Below are positions 1 through 10,807 of a stretch of DNA of 64,000 nucleotides, one piece after another (positions within the stretch are counted from its first letter, which is position 1; each line of letters begins with the position of its first letter). A program made the position numbers and the translations under genes. The DNA is taken from contig FJOG01000029.1 in NCBI GenBank assembly GCA_900073065.1, positions 445,210-509,209 on the forward strand, given 5' to 3'. Below the pieces are notes generated by a model. That model searched no databases, had not been told where the DNA came from, and saw nothing but the letters and a program-made list of their open reading frames with translations. Source of the DNA: Phialocephala subalpina (Eukaryota; Ascomycota; Leotiomycetes; Helotiales; Mollisiaceae).

Positions 1-90
1 TGGTCACATGCTCGTCCAACACGGATACCTTGTTTTGTGACGATAATTGAGGACCAGACCATGGATTTTCTAGATGTATTGGTCCTGTGA

Positions 91-1082
91 ATTGCGCCAA
101 CTTTAGCAAACCTCCGAGCATTGCAGGTTATGTCCCTCCCGACCGTATCTGCCATATAATGGTCAATGCAGCTAGCTTCAGCACTCACACGTCTTGAGGC
201 TCTTTCTGTTGGAGTGAATTCTTATGTTCCCGACACGGAATCTGCAGTTTCGCAAAGTGGGGATTTCCTTCCTTCACTCGGATCCCTACGCTCATTGCAG
301 ATCGTATCGTTTCCATCCCAAGTTCTGGTCAAGGCCGACGAGCTCATTGAGGGACTTTCTAAACTGCCTTTGCAGAGTCTTTCTCTCATGCACTGTATCA
401 TGGCCGAGAATCAAAATGCCTTGGAAGATCTTTTAATGACGCGTCTAAGAGAGAGTCCACCGGCGCAAAATCTTCGTAAGCTCCATCTCGGCCTTGGGCT
501 ACATGGTTTGAAAGCTTTTACCGGACTCGAAGTGACCATCAGGCAGAATATCGAAGAGTTAAGTCTTGACTTTGCTCAGGATAACCCTCTGATCGATGCT
601 TCTGATATGGACGTTCTCGACACCTTTCCACATGCAAAGACACCATCACTGGGAATCACGCCCTTTAGAGATGCGGAGGCTGGAATCAGTGGAATCGACA
701 ATTGGTCACAGTTTGACCTCGCTGGTCCCTCCTTCAACGTTGAAATTTTGGAAGCTATCGTAACAGAGTTACCCAACGTAGAGGGATTGTCTCTGTTGAT
801 GTCTTACGAGGAATCTGCATGGGTAGGTATACTCAGCACATTTGTCCCGACCCTTAACATGCATAACCTACTAATATCGTAAAGGAGAGCTTCAAGGATA
901 TCGTGGTCACTCTTCCGAAATTGCAGCATCTCCATCTGCGGAACACCCCTGTGTCTTTTCAAATATACAGTTTACAAGACAGGCAACAGGACCACTCACT
1001 CCAAAATACCATCATCGAGCGAGTAGCAGACTTGACAGAGATTGCTCCAAGATTGATAATCGGAGTTGGATTAAAGCCGTAG
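91..1082 (+). CDS. LRR-like protein, 3' part (5' end unresolved)
   Basis: The open frame from 166 is rich in regularly spaced leucines, in LRR-like segments such as LPSLGSLRSLQIVSFPS and LQSLSLMHC, like fungal F-box/LRR proteins. An intron at 823-884 (donor GTAGGT, branch CTACTAAT, acceptor AAAG) joins it to a second exon that ends at TAG 1080-1082 and continues the pattern (LPKLQHLHLRN). Upstream, 91-126 also reads as an LRR-like peptide (APTLANLRALQ). It would connect by a very short 45-nt intron (127-171) or has decayed, since the direct frame hits TAA at 157. No F-box is visible, and the gene probably began outside the window or is truncated. The function is unknown; leucine-rich repeats usually bind proteins. 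Confidence is moderate for coding and low for the start. Confidence 0.45.
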
Positions 1083-1561
1083 TTATTTGGTCAGTTGATG
1101 GTCCTGCGCTTGAAGAACTCTCTCTCTCGAAGTTGTTTCAGACTGGAGGCTGCGCGCTTTTGTGCTAAATTACTCATGCATCTTAATATCTCCGTGGTTT
1201 CATTCGTTTTACTTTAATGACCGAATTCAATTTATTAGGTTATGTATTGTTTAATGGAGAGACAATTAGCAAAGTGAGGGACGCTGTAAACGTCTAGGGT
1301 CTAGGGTTCTGAACATCTCATCACACTCGTCCTTCTAGTCTACATATTCAATTACTATTTGGGCTGTGCTAAATCACACATACCTTCATCTAAATCCCAC
1401 CACGCACAGGCCACATCACCCGGTCGGAGGTTAGTAGTAATTTGTTAGGTAATCAGATTGTTAGCGATGCTCACCGCCACGCAATTGATTTGAATCGAAG
1501 TGAATTGAATTGAACCTTGAATTGAAGCTATTCCCACATATCCAAGCAAGCCTACTAGCCT
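1083..1561. other. Intergenic
   Basis: No open frame or RNA gene was recognised between the LRR-like gene and the DUF3435 relic. There are short direct iterations around 1488-1530 (gaattgaattgaa-like) and no clear promoter elements. Confidence 0.4.
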
Positions 1562-2590
1562 ACCTACCCGGAAAACTAACGCTGGGATGCTAGAGGATGA
1601 GGTTCTGAAGGGAATCGCTGACATCCGTTATATCAAAGCATTCCGTGTTAGTCGAGGACGTGTGGGGGAGGGGTAGTAGCACTTACGGCTCTCGTTTAGC
1701 GCCTTAGCCGCCCCATCACGGAGGACGTAGGGCTTGGTGACCTGAGCAAAGCTCGCGATCTAGCCGCCTTTCTTCGTCTAGTACCGGACCGAGTACGACG
1801 TCAGCTGCACGTCGTGAGCAATGCGAACGCCGTGCGCTTCCCGAACCGCCTAGTAGAAGACGAAGTCGTCGTCGAGCTCTCCCTTTAGTGGTAATGCTTG
1901 CTCGTTCAGGCTATCCAGGACGTCGAGGCTATATAGCTTCTCCGGGGAGTCAATGCTGGGAGATTTGAAGTCCTGGACCTTTAACAGCATCCCGAGCAAG
2001 AAGACGTGAGGGCTGAGCATGAGCGTCGGGTCGTAGATGATTTCGGGAATGGGAATTGATTGCTATAGATTCTGTTAGTAGATCAGGATACGTAAAATCA
2101 AGACAGGCTAATGGGGACGTGACGCACGCATCCTTTATGCTGAGATACCCCTAAGTATACTCGGTGGTTAGCCAAATAAATAGTCAAGGACGATCTGCAT
2201 TTCGGTCTCGAATCAGGGTCAGGTTGAGGTGTTGAAAGCGAAGGTTCACCAGGGCCTCCGGTCAGTTGCCCGTAATGCCGGCAAGTTAGCAGAAGAAGAT
2301 CAGCTGGACCCGAAGCCAGCCTATCTCGAATGTCATCTGTGTCGTAGCCAGAAATGCACGGGCAAACTTAGCCAGGTCCTCGATGTACATAGTCGCACTC
2401 TCGCGCTTTTTATTTCTATTTTTCGAATATAAGAATAGGGAGTTGGTATTAGATAAATACTCACTTAGCTCAGGCCTTGGGGTATTGCTTACCTAAGGTA
2501 TTACTAGCCGCCTCGGTAAAAGTAATATACTCGGTTGAACCGCGCGAAATAAATCTGCACAAAATTGCCGTACTCCAGCGCCAAGACTTC
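1562..2590 (-). pseudogene. DUF3435 / FluG-type tyrosine recombinase relic
   Basis: Read on the minus strand, this stretch gives a long ordered run of peptides typical of fungal DUF3435 (PF11917) proteins. From high to low coordinate these include KRESATMYIEDLAKFARAF (near 2395), LAGITGN-PEALVNLRF (near 2280), IPEIIYDPTLMLSPHVFLLG (near 2045), the segment LDDDFVFY then AVREAHGVRI, VTKPYVLRDGAAKALNES (near 1700), and VSDSLQNLIL-HPSV (near 1590). Three intron-like gaps lie in the usual places. The frame carries at least eight stops, mostly TAG/TAA where Gln or Trp is expected and TGA where Arg is expected. That is C-to-T (or G-to-A) decay. DUF3435 proteins are tyrosine recombinase-like and include the captains of Starship elements as well as many orphans. 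The catalytic tyrosine is not preserved in what can be read, so the gene is certainly dead. Confidence 0.8.
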
Positions 2591-2749
2591 GATAACGCCA
2601 TGCAGGGATCTAGATAACCTTAAATTTCCTGCTGCACTGAACTCCGTATCCGCGTCAGAGCCGCAAGCACGCAAGGCGCGTGATGAATTTCTTCACAAGG
2701 CCTCATTCTTTCACTTTCCAACCTCCATGACATTCACCAACTCTCAATC

Positions 2750-3650
2750 ATGGCAGTTACATTCTTGGAGGCGATATCCGAACTCTGCGGCTGGGTCTAC
2801 ACCATCTGCTGGTCTTTATCCTTCTACCCTCAACCTCTCCTCAACTTCCGCCGAAAGAGCACCACAGGAACCACGATCGATTTCCCAGCCATCAACGTCC
2901 TAGGCTTCGTGGGATACTTTATTTCGAATGCAGCGTTCTTGTACAGTCCGCGAATAAGAGAGGAATACGCGTTAAGGAATCATGGGCTTACGCCAACGGT
3001 GCAGTTCAATGATTTTGCGTTTGCGGGGCATGCTATTGTGTTGAGCGCTATTACGCTGAGCCAGTTTGTGCCGAGTCTATGGGGATTTGAGAGGCGAGGA
3101 GGACCGGGGAGTAAGCCGAGCCGATTTATCATGGGCATATTGGTGGGGAGCATACTGGGAGTTGTGATTGTGGCTCTTATTGTGTTGGTGAGGGATGATC
3201 CCGATCCTGCTACTGGGTGGGCTTGGATTGACGTGGTATGTTCCTCTGGCCCTTTAGTTATTGGTATTTGTACTGATTACTGCTGCACAGATCTACGCTT
3301 TCTCATACGTTAAGCTGTTCATCACACTCGTCAAATACATGCCTCAAGTCCTCACGAACTATCGAAACCGAAGCACACAAGGCTGGTCCATAGGCCAAAT
3401 CCTCCTCGATTTAATCGGCGGTATACTCTCGATTCTACAATTGGGCATAGATAGCTACCTACAACACGACTGGTCTGGCATTACTGGGAATCCGGTGAAG
3501 TTAATGCTGGGGAATGTCAGCGTCTTCTTCGATATCATCTTCATGACGCAGCATTACTGCCTATATCCTGGAAACAAGAGCAAGGAATACATGGAAGGAG
3601 AAGATGATCCGCTACTTGGAGACTCGGATAGAGAGAGGAGGATTGAGTAG
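2750..3650 (+). CDS. Cystinosin-type PQ-loop transporter
   Basis: Exons 2750-3235 and 3291-3650 encode 281 aa; the intron 3236-3290 has donor GTATGT and acceptor CACAG. Two PQ-loop motifs stand at residues about 24-38 (YPQPLLNFRRKST) and 178-192 (KYMPQVLTNYRNRST). About seven hydrophobic segments are present, as in the cystinosin/Ers1 family of lysosomal or vacuolar proton-coupled cystine exporters. The second motif is followed by GWSIGQILLDLIGG, also characteristic. The C-terminus is acidic with a LLGDSD element that could act as a dileucine-type vacuolar sorting signal (inference). Length and topology match the family. The ATG at 2750 starts directly before the first hydrophobic helix. Assignment to cystinosin rather than another PQ-loop family rests on the paired motifs. 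Confidence 0.85.
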
Positions 3651-4550
3651 AGAGCTGTGTTTGCACTCTGGTCATCTAGAAGACATACTTAAAGAAATGG
3701 ATATGTCACATAACACCCTGTGGAACAGCTTGTACATCTTGTCACATCGTGAGATGTGTCATAGTTTTCACAGGCATATAAATGTCCTTCTACACCCCCT
3801 GATACAAATCTCATCTAGGAAGTGCATGCAAAGCGGACATACGACCTGTTTGACTTGCAATTGCATGCTATGAAATCTCTGCTTCTGCATCTTGTTTTTG
3901 ATCATCTGCTACAGCGACCGCTACTAGACCTTTATCTCAAAATACTGCTTGCTGTCTCTGGACATGACTCCATTTACTGCTATCACTATCATGTGCCCTT
4001 ACTGCGCCTTGTTCCCGAGGTCATCAGGTCACAGCCAGGTCACGAGGAATAAAAGGAGTTCGTCTCCCGGCTTTTCTTCGGTCTGTGGTGAAGGTGGAAA
4101 TCACAACGGGAATTAGGAAGCAATCTACTGAAAATGAGTATCGTTCATTGAGGTGGCAAGGAAGACCAATATCGTTAACGCTCTTTGTTCTCCTGTCGCA
4201 TATTCAGGTACAGACCAGACAGATCCAACGCCAAAAGAAAAAGCCTCACTCCCTACCTCAATAGCTAGAACCAGCTTCAAGAAGCAAGCATGCATAGCAA
4301 TAACCAGCCTTTTGTTTAACAAGTTGCAATTTTCTTTATTTTTACATGAGCGAAGGAGGGGGGTTGAGTGGGTCGCGTCCTCCGAGAACGCAGCCCTCTT
4401 GCTTCGCCAGGATGAAACTCGGCCCCCGTGCTCAAGACTCGCGAGCACTCAGTCACGAATAGACCAAAAGAAATACAAGTATTGAAGCTCCGAAGCCACG
4501 TTTCAAAGGCTGTCCAAAAGACAAAAAAAGAAATGGCATCAGAGCCAAGC
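3651..4550. other. Intergenic, no gene recognised
   Basis: This is about 900 bp between the transporter gene and the tRNA-like gene. The open frames here lack family signatures, intron structure or codon bias. Nothing else is evident apart from the pol III terminator-like A run near 4521-4530, noted with the tRNA entry. Confidence 0.4.
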
Positions 4551-4630
4551 TGACCTCTGAGGGAATTGAACCCACAACCGAATCGTTGCTCGACAAGCTC
4601 GACAATATGCTACCGTTACACCAAGAGGCC
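4551..4630 (-). tRNA. tRNA-like gene, anticodon unresolved
   Basis: On the minus strand the ends pair as a 7-bp acceptor stem (GGCCTCT with AGAGGTC, one G-U), followed by A73. The D arm (GTGT-AACGGTA-GCAT) matches the A box consensus (TGGTGTAACGG), and GGTTCAATTCC matches the B box. A run of seven T lies about 20 nt downstream (plus-strand A run near 4521-4530), a good pol III terminator. The anticodon arm does not fold canonically. It contains a direct 9-mer duplication (TTGTCGAGC twice), no U33-positioned loop, and the T stem has a U-U mismatch. It may be a tRNA with an unusual intron, a duplicated anticodon arm, or a pseudogene. No amino acid is assigned. Confidence 0.55.
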
Positions 4631-4689
4631 TTTGTTGTGATTGGTGCTGTGGTTTTACTTATTTAAATCCATACATCTCTTTAGCGTCT

Positions 4690-5100
4690 TTGTGGGCCTT
4701 CACTGCCGCCCGAACTCAACGTGATTAGACGTCAGCTAGCAGTCTTCTTTGGGAAGGTTGCGAGGTTGTTGGTTGCTTTGAGGACTGAGGCTTCAAAAAT
4801 TTTGGGGACTTCGTCTTTGCTCTTTGATTCCGGGTCACTCTGAGAGTCCGATTTCGGAGGCACAACAAGAGATGTCCGCTTTGCGAGTGTAGCGTTCTTC
4901 AACTACATTGCCAACAAAGTTACGATACTTTTCAATCGCAACACCCTCCAGCTGGAATGGCGTCTTCTGCTCGTAAGCACAACTATCCACTCTTTTGAGA
5001 GCGATTCAGGCTGAGGAAAACATACATCACAGATGCACAGTCCACCATAACGGAAATACCTAAAGTTTGTACTTATCACGCTGCAAGTCAAATCAATCAT
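4690..5100 (-). pseudogene. Coding-like fragment downstream of amidoligase
   Basis: Minus-strand reading gives peptide-like stretches: FRYGGLCICD, then after a GTATGT...GATAG intron-like gap AYEQKTPFQLEGVAIEKYRN and VVEERYTRKAD. A shift of frame then gives VVPPKSDSQSDPESKSKDEV and KIFEASVLKATNNL. The switch of frame inside one coherent acidic/lysine-rich stretch suggests a small gene broken by a single-base indel, or splicing I cannot resolve. I do not recognise the family. No convincing start codon is linked to it. Confidence 0.25.
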
Positions 5101-5145
5101 TGAGTAGCAAAGAACAATATATTTTTATCAAACTAAAACAGCGAT

Positions 5146-6691
5146 TCAAACGCTCAATGCCGGAGTTCTAGAGGACTTCGCTAGGTTCACTTTGTCCAAC
5201 TCTTCCGAATCCGCGAGTTCAAGAACTTCCCCAGACATGATTGGCGGAAGTGCAACCTTTTTCGCATACTCATCCGGTCTTGGCTCCATATGTGCCGGCC
5301 ACATACTCGCATTTGGGTCGAAGGGCAGATTTGGATTGAAATACAACGCCTTTAGCTGGGCAAAGAAAGCCTTCACCATAGCCTCCTTTTGATCATAAAT
5401 CGCCTCTTCCTGATCAGACAAGAAAACTCGACCATCTTGATGTTCCCAGATATACTTCTCCGGTCTACTTCCCTTTGGCTGAGCCACTAGCTCATATGTC
5501 TTACCTGTGTAGATATCTGCTTGCTCTTGCAGTCCCATGGATGTAAGTAATTCTTGTATTCTGAAGGTACTTTCGGCGAGGAGTTGTCCGTGCTCTTGTT
5601 CGTTTTCGTAATCGAGGTCGTCGTTTCCTGATTTCTCCCATTTTTCTAACAATACCGATTGTAGGAGGTTGTTATACGTACCAGGATCCGCATCGTCAAG
5701 CCATTCAATTACTCCGCCTAGAGTCTTGACCCACATCGTCGCTGTCCGACCATCTAAAGTTCCGTAGTGTTGGCGAAATTCAATCGTGGGGTTCTTCTTA
5801 TTCTCGTCAATACCTTCAGGAAATTCTGCAGAGGTGAAAAGTTGATTGACGATATTATCAACGTTGTAGGCCATGTACCTTTCTTTACCTTTCTTTGCTA
5901 CTGTTCGAAGTAGCTCGGCCAGTTCGTTCTGACGACCGAGTTCAATGACTCCCTGGTAAGGGTCGGGGAGATAACCCCCACTTGGCCCAGAACCTGTCAA
6001 TCATCAGAGCATAGACTCGCATGGATAGAGCGAATGTGCTGCGTTGACGATGAGCAGGTTGGACAGTGTCGAATTGCGTGTGGAATGCCCAGAAAAATTG
6101 AAGGAGTCGTTGGAGCTGACTGAAAGACCAGATTGGAGCATCAGGCGTGATGCCGAGAGAGAAGTGGACGTGAAGACCACATGAGAGGTTAGTTTTGGTG
6201 AAATACTGTGTTTGCAAAATCTCGCATACCTGTTCTACTGCTGCAAGGTTTTGAGCGTTGTATTCGTAGGCTGGAGAAGTGATTTCCATGGGAGCCCAGA
6301 CGTATTCTGCTTCAATCGGTTTCTTTGGATCAGGAGTTGTATTGATGCTTGGGTCTGTGGTTATATGCCAGTATCGGATATCTTCTTCGTGGTCATTGGT
6401 GTGCTCGTAAGGAAGACCCGCCTCGATGAAGGCTTGTCTAATGTGTTGTCGAGCAGATGACAAGAAGATGTCGGTTCGGAGGCCTCTCCGGGAGGGATCT
6501 CTGAAAAGCTGTTCGCTGGTAAAAGGTGTCCCGTCACGATTTGTATCATTCTTGAGAGAATCCAGGATCTCAACTTCTGAGATGGGGAAAACGGTAAACT
6601 GGGTTGAGGTTGGACTAGGGTCTGGTTGTCCAGGCTCTTGGTAGGCGAGGCAAAATTCGAATTCAATGCCGAAATGGAGCCTTGGTGCCAT
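5146..6691 (-). CDS. Putative amidoligase (Amidoligase_2 family)
   Basis: Two minus-strand exons, 6691-6049 and 5993-5146, are joined by a 55-nt intron (donor GTCAAC, acceptor TGACAG) and encode 496 aa. The N-terminus reads FGIEFEF, the glutamate-rich strand of ATP-grasp-like/GCS-like ligases. It is followed by CGLHVHFS (residues about 185-192), and after the intron by IEFRQHYGTLD, a second conserved catalytic-type segment. This order matches the fungal and bacterial Amidoligase_2 family (PF12224), whose members are predicted to form amide bonds between amino groups and carboxylates; substrates in fungi are unknown. I start at the ATG of MAPRLHFGIEFEF because the 31 residues encoded upstream are not family-like. 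The intron is needed to restore the frame between AHR and SGPSGGYLPDPYQG. Confidence 0.8.
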
Positions 6692-7240
6692 TTTGTATAT
6701 GTGTCTTTGTTTCTTTGAGTCTGTGAATGAAAGTGAGAGAGATTCTGATTGTCCAGGAACAATAGCATTCTTATACTTGTACATGCTTTGTCTGAGAATT
6801 GGAGCATAATACCATTGTTCGACAGCTAATCAAAGAAGACTCAAAAACTCATAATGCAAAGGGAATTTCTTCTTTTGTAGAAAGAAACTTCTCGTTGAAA
6901 AACAAGCAAAGAAAGAGAATCAAAACGAGGACAAAGCGTGAGTTTAACTACACCTCTGAAACATTACTAAAATCACAAAACGGACGTACAAAAGCACAGA
7001 GGCACGGAAAAACAATTGGTGACATTGCTGACGAGGGGATGAAGAGTCGCTAGTTTTGGTTACGATCTGCCCGACTGATGTCCAACCTCGAAACTATCTC
7101 CCATGCAACATCCACACCCCTGCTTATTACAATCAACCTTTGCTTATCTCGTCCCATGTACGTAGTACTGCCATTAGCCACCAGCTAGCCAGCCTTAATG
7201 TGCCCACTCTACAATCTCTGAACCATTGAACTATCTCTCC
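6692..7240. other. Intergenic
   Basis: A/T-rich leader of the amidoligase gene followed by the 3' flank of the first Cys/His-rich paralogue. No RNA gene or repeat was seen. Confidence 0.4.
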
Positions 7241-7872
7241 TTACTCAATCAAAGCCAGAAACTCTCCCCAGATCGCAGCAAGTGCAGTCTCCAAGGCCCC
7301 GTACTCCTCCACCAAACTCAGCTCAAATATTCCCACAAGAGTATCGCACCTCTCCCTCAGACTACTCAGTAAGCCGTAACGAACACAGCCCAGCTCTCCA
7401 ACCTCCACTGACACCTTTTCAATTGTAGATTGTCGGTACAGCATTCCTCGACCGTGAAAATGATTTCTAGTTTATCGGCCAACTTCATCAATCGCCGTTC
7501 GAAGCAGAGCCATTTAGGTGATGTTGTAGCGTTCCTCTTCTCGATCTCGGTAGTCTTCTTGGCCCAGAGCGAGGTTCCGTTCTTCAGCATCATCTTGAGT
7601 TGCTTGACCACCTCCTCGTTCTTTGTTTCTTGTGCCTCCTTGATATGACCCATCGTAACCTCGATCTGCTTCTCGTAGATGGCGGTTGCTTGTTCATCAT
7701 GTTCGGATTGTCGAGGCTCGAGCGATTTCTCTCTGCATTGGAGGCATTGTTCGGGGGAAGTCTTGTGGCTCTCGGTACTTTCAGGCGTGAAGGGAGTGCC
7801 AAGGGCACGAAAGTAAGTACCCAAAAAGTTGAATGTGTGCCCACAGACGAATATCCATCTTTGATTCAACAT
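7241..7872 (-). CDS. Cys/His-rich N-terminal, helical tail protein (paralogue A)
   Basis: The protein starts MLNQRWIFVCGHTFNFL and carries a second Cys pair about 30 residues on (CLQCREK). This gives a W-x-F-x-C-G-H ... C-x2-C head that looks like a minimal zinc knuckle or degenerate RING. A lysine/glutamate-rich coiled coil follows (EVVKQLKMMLKNGTSLWAKK, then TEIEKR), closely matching the two genes at 9493 and 10808. The reading frame changes near 7405-7445. Either a 38-nt intron (donor GTCGAG, acceptor AAAAG) or a one-base frameshift is needed to reach the C-terminal part ending FLALIE. The start at 7872 is chosen because it aligns with the paralogues. The function is unknown; a nuclear or ubiquitin-related role would be guesswork. 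If the frameshift is real, this copy is broken. Confidence 0.55.
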
Positions 7873-9492
7873 TGTTGGAAGAGGATTGGGAGAGTAGAGG
7901 GCCGTTATTGTACAATGCGGGCTTCGGTTTTCGAGATCGACTCGCGAGGTTCGGTAGCTGGTACTGTAGAATTCAAAAGTGAGCCTGAATCCACAACCCA
8001 AGACAGAGCAGGCAGGAATATCAAACCTTTACTGTACTAGATTCGGTACTTGGAGGATCTTTGAATGACCTAGAATGACCTAGATTGACTGGGATGTTTG
8101 AAGCTGTTTATCTGCGAGCGAATGTTGTGGTGTGTAGGTTGGTCGAAGATGGGAGAAGCATTGTTGGAAAGAGAAAGAGGTTTAACCGTTTGGGGGATCT
8201 CACTTGACGAGGTGGGCCCTGAACATCTAGACTTTGGCAGGATTTCGGATTAAAAAGTCGTTAAAGGTCATGTAAGTCCAAACTTAATCAAGAAGGATGG
8301 AAAGCTTCTCGAACCAATAACAGAAACCTGATGCATGATCAATGACCTCAAGTCCTCCTGACACTTAACGATACTCATCCTCATGCGTTGGCTTTGGCAT
8401 AGCTAAAGCCTTTCAAAGCATGGGCGAGATTTGCTTTTCACGGATATCCAGCTACCTATGAATATCTTTCAGTTCACTAGGTAGTTTCGTATTGTGAATC
8501 TCGTATTACCAGTACGTAGCAAACTCGTTCGACGACTAAGCAAAGACAAATCCTTTCACCGACCGATGATCTACCAATGGAGCGGCTCAAATACATGTTG
8601 ACCAATGTTACACACAAGTATCAGTAGGGTTATTAAAGATTATTATACGAAATCTAGCAAGTGATCCATTGCGTCGTTGCGTCGTTGCGTCGTTGCGTCG
8701 TTGCGTCGTTGCGTCGTGGTCACGAATCGGCTAATTAGTCCCAGGGTTAGGGGTCCGAAGTGAAAACGTGACCGATGTTCAAAGAATGGACTGAGTTTTT
8801 GTTCTATGAGAGTACCAGAGGGAATTCACTGCTGGTAATGTTGATTTCATGCCTGAGACATCAAACCCACGCACATAAGACGCTTCCGCCTCCGCCAGCG
8901 CGGCAGAGTTGACATGATTTGTGAGAACCACCTTCCAGTATTCACTAAAGGCTCAGGCTCACTTTCACATCAAGAGGTCATGATTCAAGATTGATGACCC
9001 CACCTTTCCCGGACATTCAAGGATGCTGGTCCACGAACCCACCTTCTACCAGTCACTTATCTTGCCACTCGAGTCTCGTATTATACCGGTCGAAGACCTC
9101 GTGTTAGAGTTTTCAAGGCGTAGTGATGAGAAGGTAACGCAAGTCATGGTTTCTACCTCTGAATCTTTCATGACGAGCTCTCTCTACCTAGCGGGCACAA
9201 GGAGCACATGAAGAGGACCATTACCATAAGAGTTGGAAAGCTTGCTGGCAGTAAGGTAATTAAGGTAGTCATAAAAATAACCTAGATAACTTTATCTCAA
9301 GGTGATTCAACAGTCTATCTTCCACTTGGTCATATTTGAGGGCATAAGTTGTAAAATTGATTGTGGTTGATAGCTTTCATTAAGTGCAAATTCAAGGATG
9401 GCTTCCAAGGCTATTCTCACTTGGAGACAGACTTTGAAAAGCTGCGAGAGTACCAGTCCGTTTGGAAGATTGTATAACGCTCGAAACTCCCT
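7873..9492. other. Intergenic with 8-bp minisatellite
   Basis: About 1.6 kb between paralogues A and B. It holds the short tandem repeat listed separately (8669-8716). Remaining open frames are short, without family signatures. Confidence 0.4.
8669..8716. repeat. Tandem repeat (TTGCGTCG)x6
   Basis: Six perfect head-to-tail copies of the octamer ttgcgtcg, 48 bp, with no interruptions. It is not in a gene; it is probably a slippage-generated microsatellite. Confidence 0.95.
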
Positions 9493-10182
9493 TCATGCCT
9501 TTTGTTGAAGATCGTCATTCTCCCACCACTTCTCTGAATCAGAGCCCATCATGATGATCTCCAGAAACCGCTTGTCATAAATACCAAGATCTCCCTCCGT
9601 ATACTTCATATTCTGCTCGAAATTCTCAACCCAGTGATTCAATTCCAAATCATAGCCCTCCTTCAGTTTTACCAGCTTCGCGTACCTAGAATCTGGTGCC
9701 TCCCTAGTTTCAAGGCTGGAAAGCACCTTCTCGGCTTCTAGCAGTAAATTGGCTTTCTCTTGTCGTTTCTGCATGGCTTCCTTGAAGATCACGCTCAATG
9801 GCCGTTGAGCGTCACCATTGGAAGCAGCAGCAATTTTCTTCCTCTCGATCTCGGTCACCTTCGCAGCCCAGAGAATGTTGCATTTGCCGAGCAACTTTTG
9901 GAGGTGTTTCGTCATCTCGGCATTGCCGGCCGTCTTCGACTCCTCGAGGTTGGCTTTCATGAAGTCGGTCTGCTTCTTCCACATTGCGAGAGGGTGTTCG
10001 TCATTCTTGTCCTCTATCTCATCTTGTTGTTCGGACAATATGGCTTGAGCTGATATCTCGCGGCAGGAGGGACATTCATCGCTGGAAGTCTTTTTCATCA
10101 ACATTTGTGTGAAGAGAATAGGAGCAGGATAGGCTATGAGCGCATGGCCGCAGGAGAAGGTCCAGATTTGTTGTTGACTCAT
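9493..10182 (-). CDS. Cys/His-rich N-terminal, helical tail protein (paralogue B)
   Basis: A single exon of 229 aa. The head is MSQQQIWTFSCGHALI with CPSCRE about 30 residues later, so the C-G-H ... C-x2-C spacing repeats that of paralogues A and C. The middle has the family signature MWKKQTDFMKANLEESKTAGN and a leucine/lysine block ending LWAAKVTEIERKK. The tail is largely helical, with DSRYAKLVKLKEGYDLEL matching SRYSKLKTLDGNLAAL in paralogue C. The frame is open upstream of 10182, but the start there is preferred because it aligns with the other copies. The gene lies co-directionally 1.6 kb from A and 0.6 kb from C. It may bind zinc through the head (inference). The function is unknown. 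Confidence 0.7.
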   Translation of the reverse strand: MSQQQIWTFSCGHALIAYPAPILFTQMLMKKTSSDECPSCREISAQAILSEQQDEIEDKNDEHPLAMWKKQTDFMKANLEESKTAGNAEMTKHLQKLLGKCNILWAAKVTEIERKKIAAASNGDAQRPLSVIFKEAMQKRQEKANLLLEAEKVLSSLETREAPDSRYAKLVKLKEGYDLELNHWVENFEQNMKYTEGDLGIYDKRFLEIIMMGSDSEKWWENDDLQQKA

Positions 10183-10807
10183 GGTAGAAGGGATGGCTTG
10201 GGGTAGGATGTTGTGGTTGGAGGTGTAGTCGCAACGAAACTGCCGAATGAAGATGAGTGCCAACCCCTCGACCTTGGATTGGGTCAGAGAATATACTTTT
10301 GCGTATGCAACTCGAATTGGGTTGTCGATTTGAATCGATAGATCGTGTCGGGAAAGCTAGCGAGATGAAGTCCTCAAGCCTTAGCGGACAATCAATCGAG
10401 GCGTTACGATTGTGTTCGTGGTCGAGGTCGAGGTTGCGAAAGGTTGTGGTGTTTGGCGTTGAAAGAGGGGAGGTCGAGGTTGGAAGATGGAAGATTTTTA
10501 TGCTAGCCGAAGACGCGCTTGGGTAGATTGAAGGGAATTGAAGGTGAGAGAGAAGGGAAGGGAGCATAGAAATCTGATGGGGTATGTTAAGGCGATCAAG
10601 GGTCACTGGTCACGTCAAAGATTGATAGGATAGATATTTGCGGAAAGCGGTGTATCTTGATTTCGAGGCTCTGAAGAAACGCGAATGACCTAGGCTATCG
10701 CAGAAAGGGAAGGGATATTGCGTTGATATTTAGAGAAACCATGCAACGCCGTCGAAACTGCTCATTGAGACCCATCCCACCTTGCAAAGAAACCCAAGCC
10801 CATGCAA
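10183..10807. other. Intergenic / promoter of paralogue B
   Basis: Pyrimidine-rich on the coding (minus) strand near 10400-10600, which is common in fungal promoters and 5' leaders. No separate gene is supported. Confidence 0.35.

Noticed and set aside
1562..2590. An active Starship captain
   Set aside because: At least eight stop codons, and no element boundaries or cargo were identified.
6799..7053. Small lysine-rich protein on the plus strand
   Set aside because: A-rich promoter DNA of the amidoligase gene; no family features.
8669..8716. CRISPR-like array
   Set aside because: Octamers are contiguous without spacers and the genome is eukaryotic.
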